A stretch of 34,514 bases of DNA from Chromatocurvus sp046260765 (lineage in GTDB: Bacteria; Pseudomonadota; Gammaproteobacteria; Pseudomonadales; Halieaceae). Made by a program: the position numbers and the translations under genes. The stretch's first letter is position 1, and each line of letters opens with the position of its first letter. Shown piece by piece: positions 7,239 to 14,662 of this stretch. Under the pieces are notes generated by a model, which was not told where the DNA came from, did no database searches, and saw only the letters and a list, made by a program, of their open reading frames with translations. Location of the stretch: positions 1-34,514 of the forward strand of contig JBHEOO010000030.1 in assembly GCA_046260765.1 (NCBI GenBank), written 5' to 3'.

Positions 7239-8388
7239 CAACTGGATTCGCCACGACTTCCGCGACATGAACACTGCGCTGGAGGAGCTTTACTTCGCCC
7301 AGGAAAATCGGGACAACGTAGAGGGGACAGGCGACGGGATCAAGCAGCAGCTGGTCGCAGAAGGCCGCGACCACATCGTGCAGCTGCTTCGGGAAGGCAA
7401 CACCGACGAGGGGTTTGACCAGGGCTTCGAGCTGCTCGGTGATGTGGGTTTTTACATGGCAGCCTGCCGACGGCACGGTATTACCGACCCGTCGCGTGAA
7501 AGCCGATCGCCCCTGAAAGAGGCCTCGGCACTGGCGATGCAGCTGGGTGCATCACTCGGTGCCGTACCACGCTTTGCCTCCAGTCATTTGGAAACGCATA
7601 ACCGGGCCACCAATGGCGTTTACAAGACCTTCACCCGGCTTGAGGACGAGCGCATCTTCCTCGACTACAACACGCGCGGCGTCTTCGGCTACATTCGCGC
7701 CGCCGAAGCGCTGCTGCACTCGCTGCCGCTGGGCGTATCCCATCCGGTCACCCAGGACCTCCTGATCGTTGCCCGGGGAGCCCTGCAGGACGTCTTCGCC
7801 TCTAACCGGGCGCTATTCAACGCGCTCGACATGCAGCGCTTCTTCTTTTGCATCCGGCCCTATTACAAGCCGCATCGTGTCGGACTGCGCGAGTATCGTG
7901 GGGCAAATGCTGGAGATTTTGCGGGCATCAACGTGATCGATCTGTTATTGGGCCTGTGCCGCGCGGACGATCCCTATTATTCCCAGCTGCTCGTCGACAA
8001 GTTCCTTTTCATGCGGCCCGAGGACCAGCTACTGCTTCGCGACTGCATGCGACGCAAGAGCCTACTCAACAGCTTTCTTGAGGAACTCGAGGAACATGCG
8101 GGGGAAGACTGGCTCCAGCGCAACGTTTCTGCATTCCTTGAGGTGTGCGAGGCACACGGCAGAGTGGCGCTTCAACATCATGAACTGCTGGTCGAGAAGT
8201 TCATTGTGCAGCCCGCCTCGGAAGCTGGCCTCGAGGAAAAGGCGGATCTCAGTGCCAGCGGACCACCGCTGCCTGTGTTGCTCAAGGGCCTGAAAACACT
8301 CTGCGACCTCCGCCGCGCGGCGCAGCGGGATGACATTCCCTCCCGGTATCGGGATATCGCGACACTCAAGGCGTCTCTCCTCCGGTAA
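7210..8388 (+). CDS. PrnB-like protein (monodechloroaminopyrrolnitrin synthase / heme dioxygenase superfamily)
   Basis: A 392-residue protein beginning at the ATG at 7210, preceded by AGGAGGA; the frame stays open further upstream, but that part lies inside the sulfotransferase gene. From memory of Pseudomonas PrnB I recognise several matching blocks: GDVGFYMAACRRHG (77-90) against its DIGFFLGSLKRHG, and RPYYKPHRVG (216-225) against RPFYEPIRVG. An LVEKFI helix follows a His pair at 323-324, where PrnB has its heme-ligating His. A SGPPLP segment comes near residue 350. PrnB ring-contracts chlorotryptophan in pyrrolnitrin biosynthesis and shares the indoleamine/tryptophan 2,3-dioxygenase fold. 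No other pyrrolnitrin gene is visible, so the substrate is probably different. Coupled to a sulfotransferase upstream and overlapping a convergent di-heme protein by 23 bp. Confidence 0.8.
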   Translation: MRTSLASTFDNWIRHDFRDMNTALEELYFAQENRDNVEGTGDGIKQQLVAEGRDHIVQLLREGNTDEGFDQGFELLGDVGFYMAACRRHGITDPSRESRSPLKEASALAMQLGASLGAVPRFASSHLETHNRATNGVYKTFTRLEDERIFLDYNTRGVFGYIRAAEALLHSLPLGVSHPVTQDLLIVARGALQDVFASNRALFNALDMQRFFFCIRPYYKPHRVGLREYRGANAGDFAGINVIDLLLGLCRADDPYYSQLLVDKFLFMRPEDQLLLRDCMRRKSLLNSFLEELEEHAGEDWLQRNVSAFLEVCEAHGRVALQHHELLVEKFIVQPASEAGLEEKADLSASGPPLPVLLKGLKTLCDLRRAAQRDDIPSRYRDIATLKASLLR

Positions 8389-9397
8389 CGTTTTCGGGTG
8401 GAGCGAAGTGCCCGGGCACCTCCCCCGTCAGAGACTTCAGAAAACTGACAAGATCCCGGGTGGCGGTTTCATCAAGATCCCGCCCGAGCTGCACCCTGGC
8501 CATGACGCGGACCGCCTGATCCAGGGTCGGGACAGAAGCATCGTGGAAATAGGGTGCCGTCTCTGCCACGTTTCGCAGTGAGGCAACCCGAAAAACATCA
8601 CGGTCCGACTCGCTACCGCTACGCTCCATCAGACCATGATTGGGTTCATCGGAACCGGTGTACTCCCAGTAATCCGCCACCAGACCGAACTTCTGCAGTG
8701 ACTGTCCGCCCAGCAGTTCGCCGCCGTGGCAGCCGGCGCAACCCATGTCAATAAAACGCTTCAGACCCGACTTCTGCGTTTCCGTGATGGCCGCATCATC
8801 GCCGTCCAGCCATGCATCAAAGGGAGCCGGGGTACGCAGAGTGCGCTGATAGGCCTCCAGCGCCTGGCCATAGAGGTCGACCATCGACGATTCATCGGCA
8901 GTGGGAAAAGCTGCAGCGAATCGCGGTTGATACCCGTGCTCAAATAACAACAGCAGAAGGTCTTCCCTCCGTTCAAAGCCCATTGAGCCAGTAATGGAAC
9001 CGAGTGCCTGTGCCTTTCCGGACTCGCGATCAGCCAGCCAGCGCAAACCTGCGGCAGCTGTCTGGGTATTGAATACCGTCATGGAGTGGAAGCCGGTCTG
9101 GCGGCCGCGGGCGGTGGTCGAACGAGCACGGCTATCCGAGCCGTAATTCTCGATCAGGTGGCAGCTGGCGCAGGCGGTATCGCCACTTGAGGACAGGCGC
9201 GTATCCCAGAACAAGGCCCGCCCGAGCGTTGCCTGAGGGGCATCGCGCTCTTTGAGAGTCACCGGAGAAATGGTGGCGAAGCGCGCTTGCGCGAGCTCGC
9301 GCAACATACCCTCTGCCGCAATGCACCCGGCCACACCAAGAAGAAGTGGAAAAGAGGCAAGAAGTGACAGTAAACGTCGTTCCCTGGAAGATTTCAT
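8366..9397 (-). CDS. di-heme cytochrome c peroxidase / MauG-family protein
   Basis: A 343-residue exported protein starting at 9397 with AAAGGAAAG upstream. The N-terminus is a signal sequence with a lipobox-like GVAGC ending at Cys25, so it may be a lipoprotein or a soluble periplasmic protein. Two CXXCH heme c sites are present, CASCH at 76-80 and CAGCH at 220-224, spaced as in bacterial cytochrome c peroxidases and MauG. The region between them includes GRQTGFHSMTVFNTQ, and a C-terminal ASLRNVAETAPYFHDASVPT block is characteristic of the family. Members reduce hydrogen peroxide or oxidise protein or small-molecule substrates. The 3' end overlaps the PrnB-like gene tail-to-tail, so expression of one produces antisense RNA to the other's last codons. 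Which of the two activities applies cannot be decided from sequence. Confidence 0.9.
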   Translation of the reverse strand: MKSSRERRLLSLLASFPLLLGVAGCIAAEGMLRELAQARFATISPVTLKERDAPQATLGRALFWDTRLSSSGDTACASCHLIENYGSDSRARSTTARGRQTGFHSMTVFNTQTAAAGLRWLADRESGKAQALGSITGSMGFERREDLLLLLFEHGYQPRFAAAFPTADESSMVDLYGQALEAYQRTLRTPAPFDAWLDGDDAAITETQKSGLKRFIDMGCAGCHGGELLGGQSLQKFGLVADYWEYTGSDEPNHGLMERSGSESDRDVFRVASLRNVAETAPYFHDASVPTLDQAVRVMARVQLGRDLDETATRDLVSFLKSLTGEVPGHFAPPENVTGGETP

Positions 9398-9589
9398 AGC
9401 GACTTTCCTTTCAAGGGGGCGAATTCAAGCGTGGGGAGTCTGCGCCAACAGTCTCACTGTAACAAGACCAGGTCCTTTCCAGGTCAACGTGAATCGCGCC
9501 GACATTCTGAGACAAGAGGTAAGTGCATCAGGCAAGCGCTTGCGCTATGTTGACCGAATAGACAATCGCGATAGAGGAAATAAACGCCC

Positions 9590-10150
9590 ATGGAAGGACA
9601 GCCCGTCAGCTACTCGAAGACCGTCATCACCGAACTGATGATTCCTTCCTATGCGAACTTCGGGGGCAAGATACATGGCGGCACGCTGCTGTCGCTGATG
9701 GACAAGGTAGCCTATGCCTGCGCGAGCAAACACGCCCGCACCTACTGCGTAACGGTCGCCGTCGGCGGCGTCAATTTTCTGCAGCCGGTTGAAGTGGGCG
9801 AGCTCGTGTCCATGCTCGCATCCGTCAACTATGTCGGCAGAACATCGCTGGTGGTGGGCATCAAGGTCATCGCCGAAAACGTCCAGACCGGTGTCGTCAA
9901 ACACACGAACACGTCCTATTTCACACTGGTTGCCAAGGACGATGGCGGCAAGCTGATCGAGGTGCCACCGCTGATTCTCGAAACCCATGAGGATGTGCGG
10001 CGATTCCACTCCGCCGGTCGCCGGCATCGCCTGCGCTCTGAACTCTTCCGGGCCATGGAGGAGCACCGGGCGGCGTTCAAACTCGACGATCAGGTGCGCA
10101 CCGACCTCGCCGACGAACGCTGCTTTATCCGTCTCAGTGAGAACGGATAA
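9590..10150 (+). CDS. acyl-CoA thioesterase, YciA/hotdog family
   Basis: A 186-residue single hotdog-domain protein. AGAGGAAA precedes the ATG. The motif NFGGKIHGGTLLSLMDKVAY (about 25-44) is the YciA/acyl-CoA hydrolase signature, with the aspartate of LSLMD as the presumed catalytic residue. VAVGGVNFLQPVEVGELV and GRTSLVVGIKV continue the hotdog sheet. A basic-acidic helical tail of ~50 residues (ETHEDVRRFHSAGRRHRLRS onward) extends past the domain. The enzyme would hydrolyse acyl-CoA to free acid and CoA in the cytoplasm. It lies 93 bp upstream of the C69 peptidase on the same strand; whether they share a transcript is uncertain. Confidence 0.9.
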   Translation: MEGQPVSYSKTVITELMIPSYANFGGKIHGGTLLSLMDKVAYACASKHARTYCVTVAVGGVNFLQPVEVGELVSMLASVNYVGRTSLVVGIKVIAENVQTGVVKHTNTSYFTLVAKDDGGKLIEVPPLILETHEDVRRFHSAGRRHRLRSELFRAMEEHRAAFKLDDQVRTDLADERCFIRLSENG

Positions 10151-10243
10151 AGGCACGCACCAACAGTGAATCAAGTGAATCCGATGATTCGATGACAGTG
10201 GATGGCCGCAAAGTAGAGCCGCTGCCTGAAGAGGCGCCCTCAC

Positions 10244-11845
10244 ATGCAGTCGCTGGATAGCGTAGAATTGAGGCCACCAGAGTCCCTGCTTCCCGGAGCC
10301 ATTATCTTGATCCGATCCACCATCTGCATGTTTCTCCTGCTGCTGACGGGCATTGTTCCCAACGCGCACGCAAGCTACGGCTACTATGTCGGCAAGAATC
10401 TCACGGTCGACGGCAGTGTGCTGCTGGGTGGTACCGGCGAAGAGCCGTCCAGTCACTGGCTGGAGATTGTGCCCCGCCAGAGTCACGCCGCTGATGCAAC
10501 GATCAGCGTTGGTGCCACGGCTTCCGCCTCGCTGCCGGCCCGGCTGATCGAGATTCCACAGGTCCGCGAAACCTTTCGCTACATCACCATGAATTACACC
10601 AGCTACGCGGGCTTTCCAGCGCCGATAACCAACGGCGGCCTCAACGAATACCAGGTTGCGATCCGCGATATCTGGTCCCCGTCACGGGATGAACTGGTAG
10701 CGATGACACCTGAGGACCAGACCGGACCCAACTACAGCGACCTTGCCCGTATAGCGCTGGAACGCGCGGAAACGGCGCGCCAGGCCGTACAAATCATCGG
10801 CGCCCTGATCGACGAGTTCGGCTACACCACCTACGGCGGCAACTCGCACCTGATCGCGGATGCGAACGAAGGCTGGGTGGTGCTGGAATTCGCCGGCGGA
10901 CAGGGCCTCTGGGTCGCGGAGCGGCTGGGCGCAGATGATATCCGGGTCAGCTATCCCGGCTATATCGAGGACGTCCCCGCAGACTACAGCAACCATGACG
11001 ACTGGATGGGGTCACCCAACCTGATCGCTTTCGCCATCGAACAGGGCTGGTACGACCCGGATGCCGGTAAACCCTTCAATGTTGACGAAGTCTATGGACT
11101 CGGCGGCGTCATGCGTCACCCGGGCACCAAGCATGTCTCGCCGCGGGTGCTCGAGGAGGAATTCCGGGCGATGGTGCCGGTGACACCCAGAGAGATGATG
11201 GCCATGGTGCGCGATCCCCGGATCGCCGACGACCACGCCGGCTATGGCCAGGTCGCCCATCTGCGCGAAAACCTGCCCCACCCGGACCTGGCACTGCTCT
11301 GGATCGCCCCCACCGGGTCAGTCACAGCACCATTCGTACCCTGGTGGATCGGCACGCGGGAGGTGCCCGCGGAGTACGGCCAGCACCGCTACCTCACCGA
11401 GGGTTCCGGCCCGAACTTCATCAACCCCGACTTCCAGCTGCGCGAGGCCACCGAATTCGCCGGCCGGGTGTTCAAGCGGCTGATGTATTACACCTGTGCC
11501 TACCCGGAAGAATTTCTCGACCGCGTCCAGGGGACACTGCAAGCATTCGAGGATAATATCCGTACAGGCCTGCCGCATATCGAACGCGCCGCGGCCCTCG
11601 TCCACGCTGCCGGTGAATCCGCAAGCGCGCAGACGCTGCTGACGCGGGAAAGCCATGCCCGCGCTGCAGAGGCGCTGTCCATCGGACGTGATCTGCTGGC
11701 CGGCATCGGCACCGAGGTACGGCTTCGCTACGGCATTCCGCTGATGCCACGCAAAGGCGCTATCAACGATGGTGGCCCCGCCGTCAGCTGTCTGGTCGGC
11801 GCAGACCCCGACCGCTTACCTGCTGAGGCCCGAGCCGCTCACTGA
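10244..11845 (+). CDS. secreted peptidase C69-family hydrolase with Ser at the nucleophile position (paralogue A)
   Basis: A 533-residue protein of the C69 dipeptidase family (N-terminal-nucleophile amidohydrolases). Family marks are YVGKNLTVDGSVLLGG, NGGLNEYQVAI, GGNSHLIADANEGWVVLEF and PLALLWIAP-like strands. Normal C69 enzymes expose a catalytic Cys at the start of this block (CTT..VGK); here the aligned residue is Ser44, directly after a signal peptide ending AHA, so signal peptidase cleavage would make Ser the N-terminal residue. The start is uncertain: ATG 10244 has AAGAGG nine bases upstream, but a TTG at 10307 with GGAG gives a shorter, more typical signal peptide. The stop overlaps the next gene by one base (TGATG). 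About as long as, and clearly related to, the inverted gene at 13145-14662. Confidence 0.85.
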   Translation: MQSLDSVELRPPESLLPGAIILIRSTICMFLLLLTGIVPNAHASYGYYVGKNLTVDGSVLLGGTGEEPSSHWLEIVPRQSHAADATISVGATASASLPARLIEIPQVRETFRYITMNYTSYAGFPAPITNGGLNEYQVAIRDIWSPSRDELVAMTPEDQTGPNYSDLARIALERAETARQAVQIIGALIDEFGYTTYGGNSHLIADANEGWVVLEFAGGQGLWVAERLGADDIRVSYPGYIEDVPADYSNHDDWMGSPNLIAFAIEQGWYDPDAGKPFNVDEVYGLGGVMRHPGTKHVSPRVLEEEFRAMVPVTPREMMAMVRDPRIADDHAGYGQVAHLRENLPHPDLALLWIAPTGSVTAPFVPWWIGTREVPAEYGQHRYLTEGSGPNFINPDFQLREATEFAGRVFKRLMYYTCAYPEEFLDRVQGTLQAFEDNIRTGLPHIERAAALVHAAGESASAQTLLTRESHARAAEALSIGRDLLAGIGTEVRLRYGIPLMPRKGAINDGGPAVSCLVGADPDRLPAEARAAH

Positions 11846-13121
11846 TGAGTACGCACCTGTCCCTCGATCCCCGTGTACGCAAAGGCATCGGACTTCATCG
11901 CAAGGGTGATGTCGCCGCGGCGGCGAAGATCTACATGGGTGTCCTTGAGAAGGAGCCGGAACACTGGCAGGCGCTGCATTATCTGGGTCTTGCCCAGCTA
12001 CAGCNNNNNNNNNNTGTCCGGGTCAAGGCCGATATGCCGCAGGAATCACTGGAACCCTTCTCGAGGGCTCTCGAACTGGCTCCGGAACACCCCGATGCAC
12101 TGAATAACATGGCTAGAGCGCTGCGCCAGCTCAGCCGCTTCGACCAGGCGCGACCGCTGCTGGAGCGACTGGTGGCGCTGCAGCCGGGACAGCCGGGGCC
12201 CCTGCGAGCACTCGCCGACGTGCAGACGAAGAGCGGCGATGTGGTTTCGGCGATAGACACCTTTCAGGAGGCCCTGAAGATCGACCCGGACGACCCGCGC
12301 ATCCGTCTGGGCCTGGGGGATGCCTGCGAGTCCGCCGGCCGCTTTCGACAGGCGCGGATGCAGTATCTTTCTGTATTGCGTCGGGAACCGGAAAGCCCGC
12401 TGGCACTGTCACGACTGCTGCAGATGCGCGAGGGTGAAGTGGATGCGAAGTGGGTTGAGACAGCGCAGCGACTGGCGCAAAGCACTGCAACGCCGGAGGA
12501 GGGACGCATTCGCCTGAACATTGCCCTTGGCTACCATGCAGATCGTGCCGGCGAATACCGCACGGCCTTTCGCCATTTGCGGCGCGGCTATGACGCCCAG
12601 GCCGTGCGCGCGCCCTTTGACAGCGATGGCTACAGTCGCGCCATTGATCGGCTGATCGATACTCTCGATCGATCCTTCTACGCCGGTGCGACAGATTCGG
12701 GCCTCGACTCGGAACGCCCGATCTTCGTCGTCGGCATGCCCCGCTCCGGAACCACCCTGACCGAACAGATACTGGCGAGCCATTCCCAGGTTGCCGCTGG
12801 CGGGGGAATCTTGACTATCATCGACTGATGCAGCACTGGCAAGACGTGCTGCCGATCGAGATTCTGGATCTGCCGTACGAGAGCATGGTGCAAGATACGG
12901 AGGGCCAGGTCAGGAAACTGCTGAATCACTGCGGCCTCGCGTGGGAGGAAGCCTGCCTCGACTTTCATCGCACCGAACGCGGGGTGCGCACACCCAGCCG
13001 GTGGCAGGTGCGACAGCCTATCTACAGTGGCTCCGTGCAGCGCTGGCGCAACTACGAGGAAGAGCTGGAGCCGCTCCGGAAAATATTGTCCCCGATACTA
13101 CCGGTCGGGAGCACTGCCTGA
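11845..13121 (+). pseudogene. TPR-repeat sulfotransferase (copy 2), interrupted by internal deletion and frameshift
   Basis: The first frame (11845-12828) encodes TPR repeats and the start of a sulfotransferase domain, with the 5'-phosphosulfate loop GMPRSGTTLTEQILASHSQ. It breaks after AAGGG and hits a stop at 12828. The domain's C-terminal part resumes in another frame (NLDYHRLMQHWQDVLPIEIL, then LPYESMVQDTEGQVRKLL) up to 13121. By comparison with copy 3, about 115-120 residues including the 3'-phosphate-binding segment are missing at the junction near 12805-12815. A 10-base N run at 12005-12014 lies in the same gene, so either a real pseudogene or a misassembled repeat-rich gene is possible. 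The 5' end is coupled to the C69 peptidase by a one-base stop/start overlap. Confidence 0.8.
12005..12014. other. assembly gap (10 N)
   Basis: Ten undetermined bases within the TPR part of sulfotransferase copy 2. The flanking frame stays open if the gap length is taken literally, but round runs of N are usually placeholders, so the real number of missing bases is unknown. Confidence 0.99.
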
Positions 13122-13137
13122 GCAGTCGCTCCCGGTC
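13103..13137. terminator. GC-rich hairpin between convergent genes, possible bidirectional terminator
   Basis: GGGAGC (13107-13112) pairs with GCTCCC (13128-13133), and ACTGC (13113-13117) pairs with GCAGT (13122-13126), leaving a 4-base loop and one bulged C. Wobble pairs extend the stem outward by three to four positions. It sits between the convergent ends of the broken sulfotransferase (the stop codon is in the loop) and the second C69 gene. No T-run follows on either side, so it is not a textbook intrinsic terminator; it may still stop or stabilise transcripts. Confidence 0.45.
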
Positions 13138-13144
13138 CGGTCAG

Positions 13145-14662
13145 TCAATCGATCCGGCAGTTCACGTAGGGGCCGTACCGCGTGCCGATTTCGCGAATAT
13201 CGCTACGCCGTTCGACGACCCCCTCCAGCAAACGGTGCCGCGCCTCAATGCTGCCGAGCAGAGCGTCACCCAGCGCCAGGGCGGCGCGCGCACGGGCTGA
13301 CGAATAGTCGTCGATCACTGCCCGCGCCATCGCCGGTTCATCTGCCCTGAACAGCGCCAGCGCGCGTGCCTCGATAGCGCTCGACTGCTCGATGCTCTGA
13401 TTCTCGAATGCCGTCAGCGCCTCGGTGACCTCGGGCAGGAATCGCGCTGGCGCATCGCAGGTGTAGTACATCAGCCGCTTGAACAGGCGACCCGCAAACC
13501 GCGACGCCTCCTGAACCGCGAAGTCTGGCCTGACAAAGGTCGAGGCCTGGCCCTTGGTCAGGTAGCGGTGCTTGCCAAACTCCGGCAAGACCTCGGTGCC
13601 GGCTATCCAGTAAGGTACGAAAGGTGCCGTCACGGAACCGGTTGGCGCGACCCAGAGCATTTTCAGCTCCGGGTGCGGTTCCTGCCGCCGGATGTGTGCC
13701 ACCTGGCCGTAGCCCGCGGCATCCGACGAGAGCAGCGGATCGCGCACCGCATCCATCATCTGGCGCAGGGTGACCCCACCGTTCTTCGCCTGCTCACGCA
13801 GCCTCGCCTCAATAATGCGCACGCCCTCGGATCGTCCTTCGCCGTTGCCATAGACCGCGTTGGCGTCGAAGGGCTCGCCGGATTCTGGATCCCACCAGCC
13901 CTGCTCAACGGCAAAGGAAACAAAATTGTCCGATCCCATCCAGTCTTCACGTTCGCGGAAGTCCGCCGGCACCTCATGAATGTATCCGGGGTAGGACATG
14001 CGCACCTCGTCGGCGCCCAGGCGCTGCGCAATCCACAGGCCCTGACCACCGGCAAAGTTCAGCACCACCCAGCCCTCGTTCGCATCAGCGAACAGATGCG
14101 AATTGCCACCGTACGTTGAGTAGCCGTACTCGTCCATCAGGGCGCCGATGATCACCACCGCCTCGCGCGCGCTGCTGGCGCGCTCCATGGCGATGCGGGA
14201 CAAATCCGAATAATTGGGACCGCGCTGGGGTTCAGGTGTCATCGCCGCCAGCTCCGTTCGCGAAGGCGCCCATATATCCCTTCCAGCCACGCCGTGCTCG
14301 TTGAGACCACCGTTGGTCAGCGGCGGCGGAAATCCTTCGTAGTCGGTATAGTTCATCGTTATATATTTCGCAGTATGAGGAACCTGCGGAATCGCAATGA
14401 ACTCACCCGGGTAGTTGGCGCGCTCGTCAACGCCGACAGAAATTGTTGCCCCTTCGGGATGAGTACCGGCAGGGACGATCTCCAGCCAGTGACTGGAGAC
14501 CTCTTCACCCGTGCCACCGAGAAACACACTGCCGTCACTGGTGAGATCGCGTCCGACATAAATCCCGTAGCTCGCCCCCGCCGGAGCGGCAAACGCGAGT
14601 GCCGCAAGCACGCAGACCGTCAGCCTGGCGGCGCGAACTATGCTGTTTACGGGCATTCTCAT
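13145..14662 (-). CDS. secreted peptidase C69-family hydrolase with Ser at the nucleophile position (paralogue B)
   Basis: A 505-residue paralogue of the 10244-11845 protein in opposite orientation. The signal peptide ends APAGA, and cleavage would leave Ser31 as the first residue of SYGIYVGRDLTSDGSVFLGG, again where C69 enzymes have the catalytic Cys. Shared family blocks include SSHWLEIVP, ITMNYTDYEGFPPPLTNGGL, YGGNSHLFADANEGWVVLNF and LMYYTCDAPARFLPEV. Predicted to be periplasmic or secreted and to hydrolyse amide bonds if Ser can replace Cys; a structural or inactive role is the alternative. The ATG overlaps the TonB receptor stop by four bases (ATGA), so the two are made together. A second ATG two codons on (14656) is equally possible as start. 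Confidence 0.86.
   Translation of the reverse strand: MRMPVNSIVRAARLTVCVLAALAFAAPAGASYGIYVGRDLTSDGSVFLGGTGEEVSSHWLEIVPAGTHPEGATISVGVDERANYPGEFIAIPQVPHTAKYITMNYTDYEGFPPPLTNGGLNEHGVAGRDIWAPSRTELAAMTPEPQRGPNYSDLSRIAMERASSAREAVVIIGALMDEYGYSTYGGNSHLFADANEGWVVLNFAGGQGLWIAQRLGADEVRMSYPGYIHEVPADFREREDWMGSDNFVSFAVEQGWWDPESGEPFDANAVYGNGEGRSEGVRIIEARLREQAKNGGVTLRQMMDAVRDPLLSSDAAGYGQVAHIRRQEPHPELKMLWVAPTGSVTAPFVPYWIAGTEVLPEFGKHRYLTKGQASTFVRPDFAVQEASRFAGRLFKRLMYYTCDAPARFLPEVTEALTAFENQSIEQSSAIEARALALFRADEPAMARAVIDDYSSARARAALALGDALLGSIEARHRLLEGVVERRSDIREIGTRYGPYVNCRID

Noticed and set aside
7210..8388. Pyrrolnitrin biosynthesis cluster
   Set aside because: Only a PrnB-like gene is present; there is no PrnA or PrnC halogenase and no PrnD oxygenase nearby.
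9545..10486. A 313-codon open frame on the minus strand
   Set aside because: It lies opposite the hotdog thioesterase and the start of C69 paralogue A, and reads as a complementary-strand shadow.
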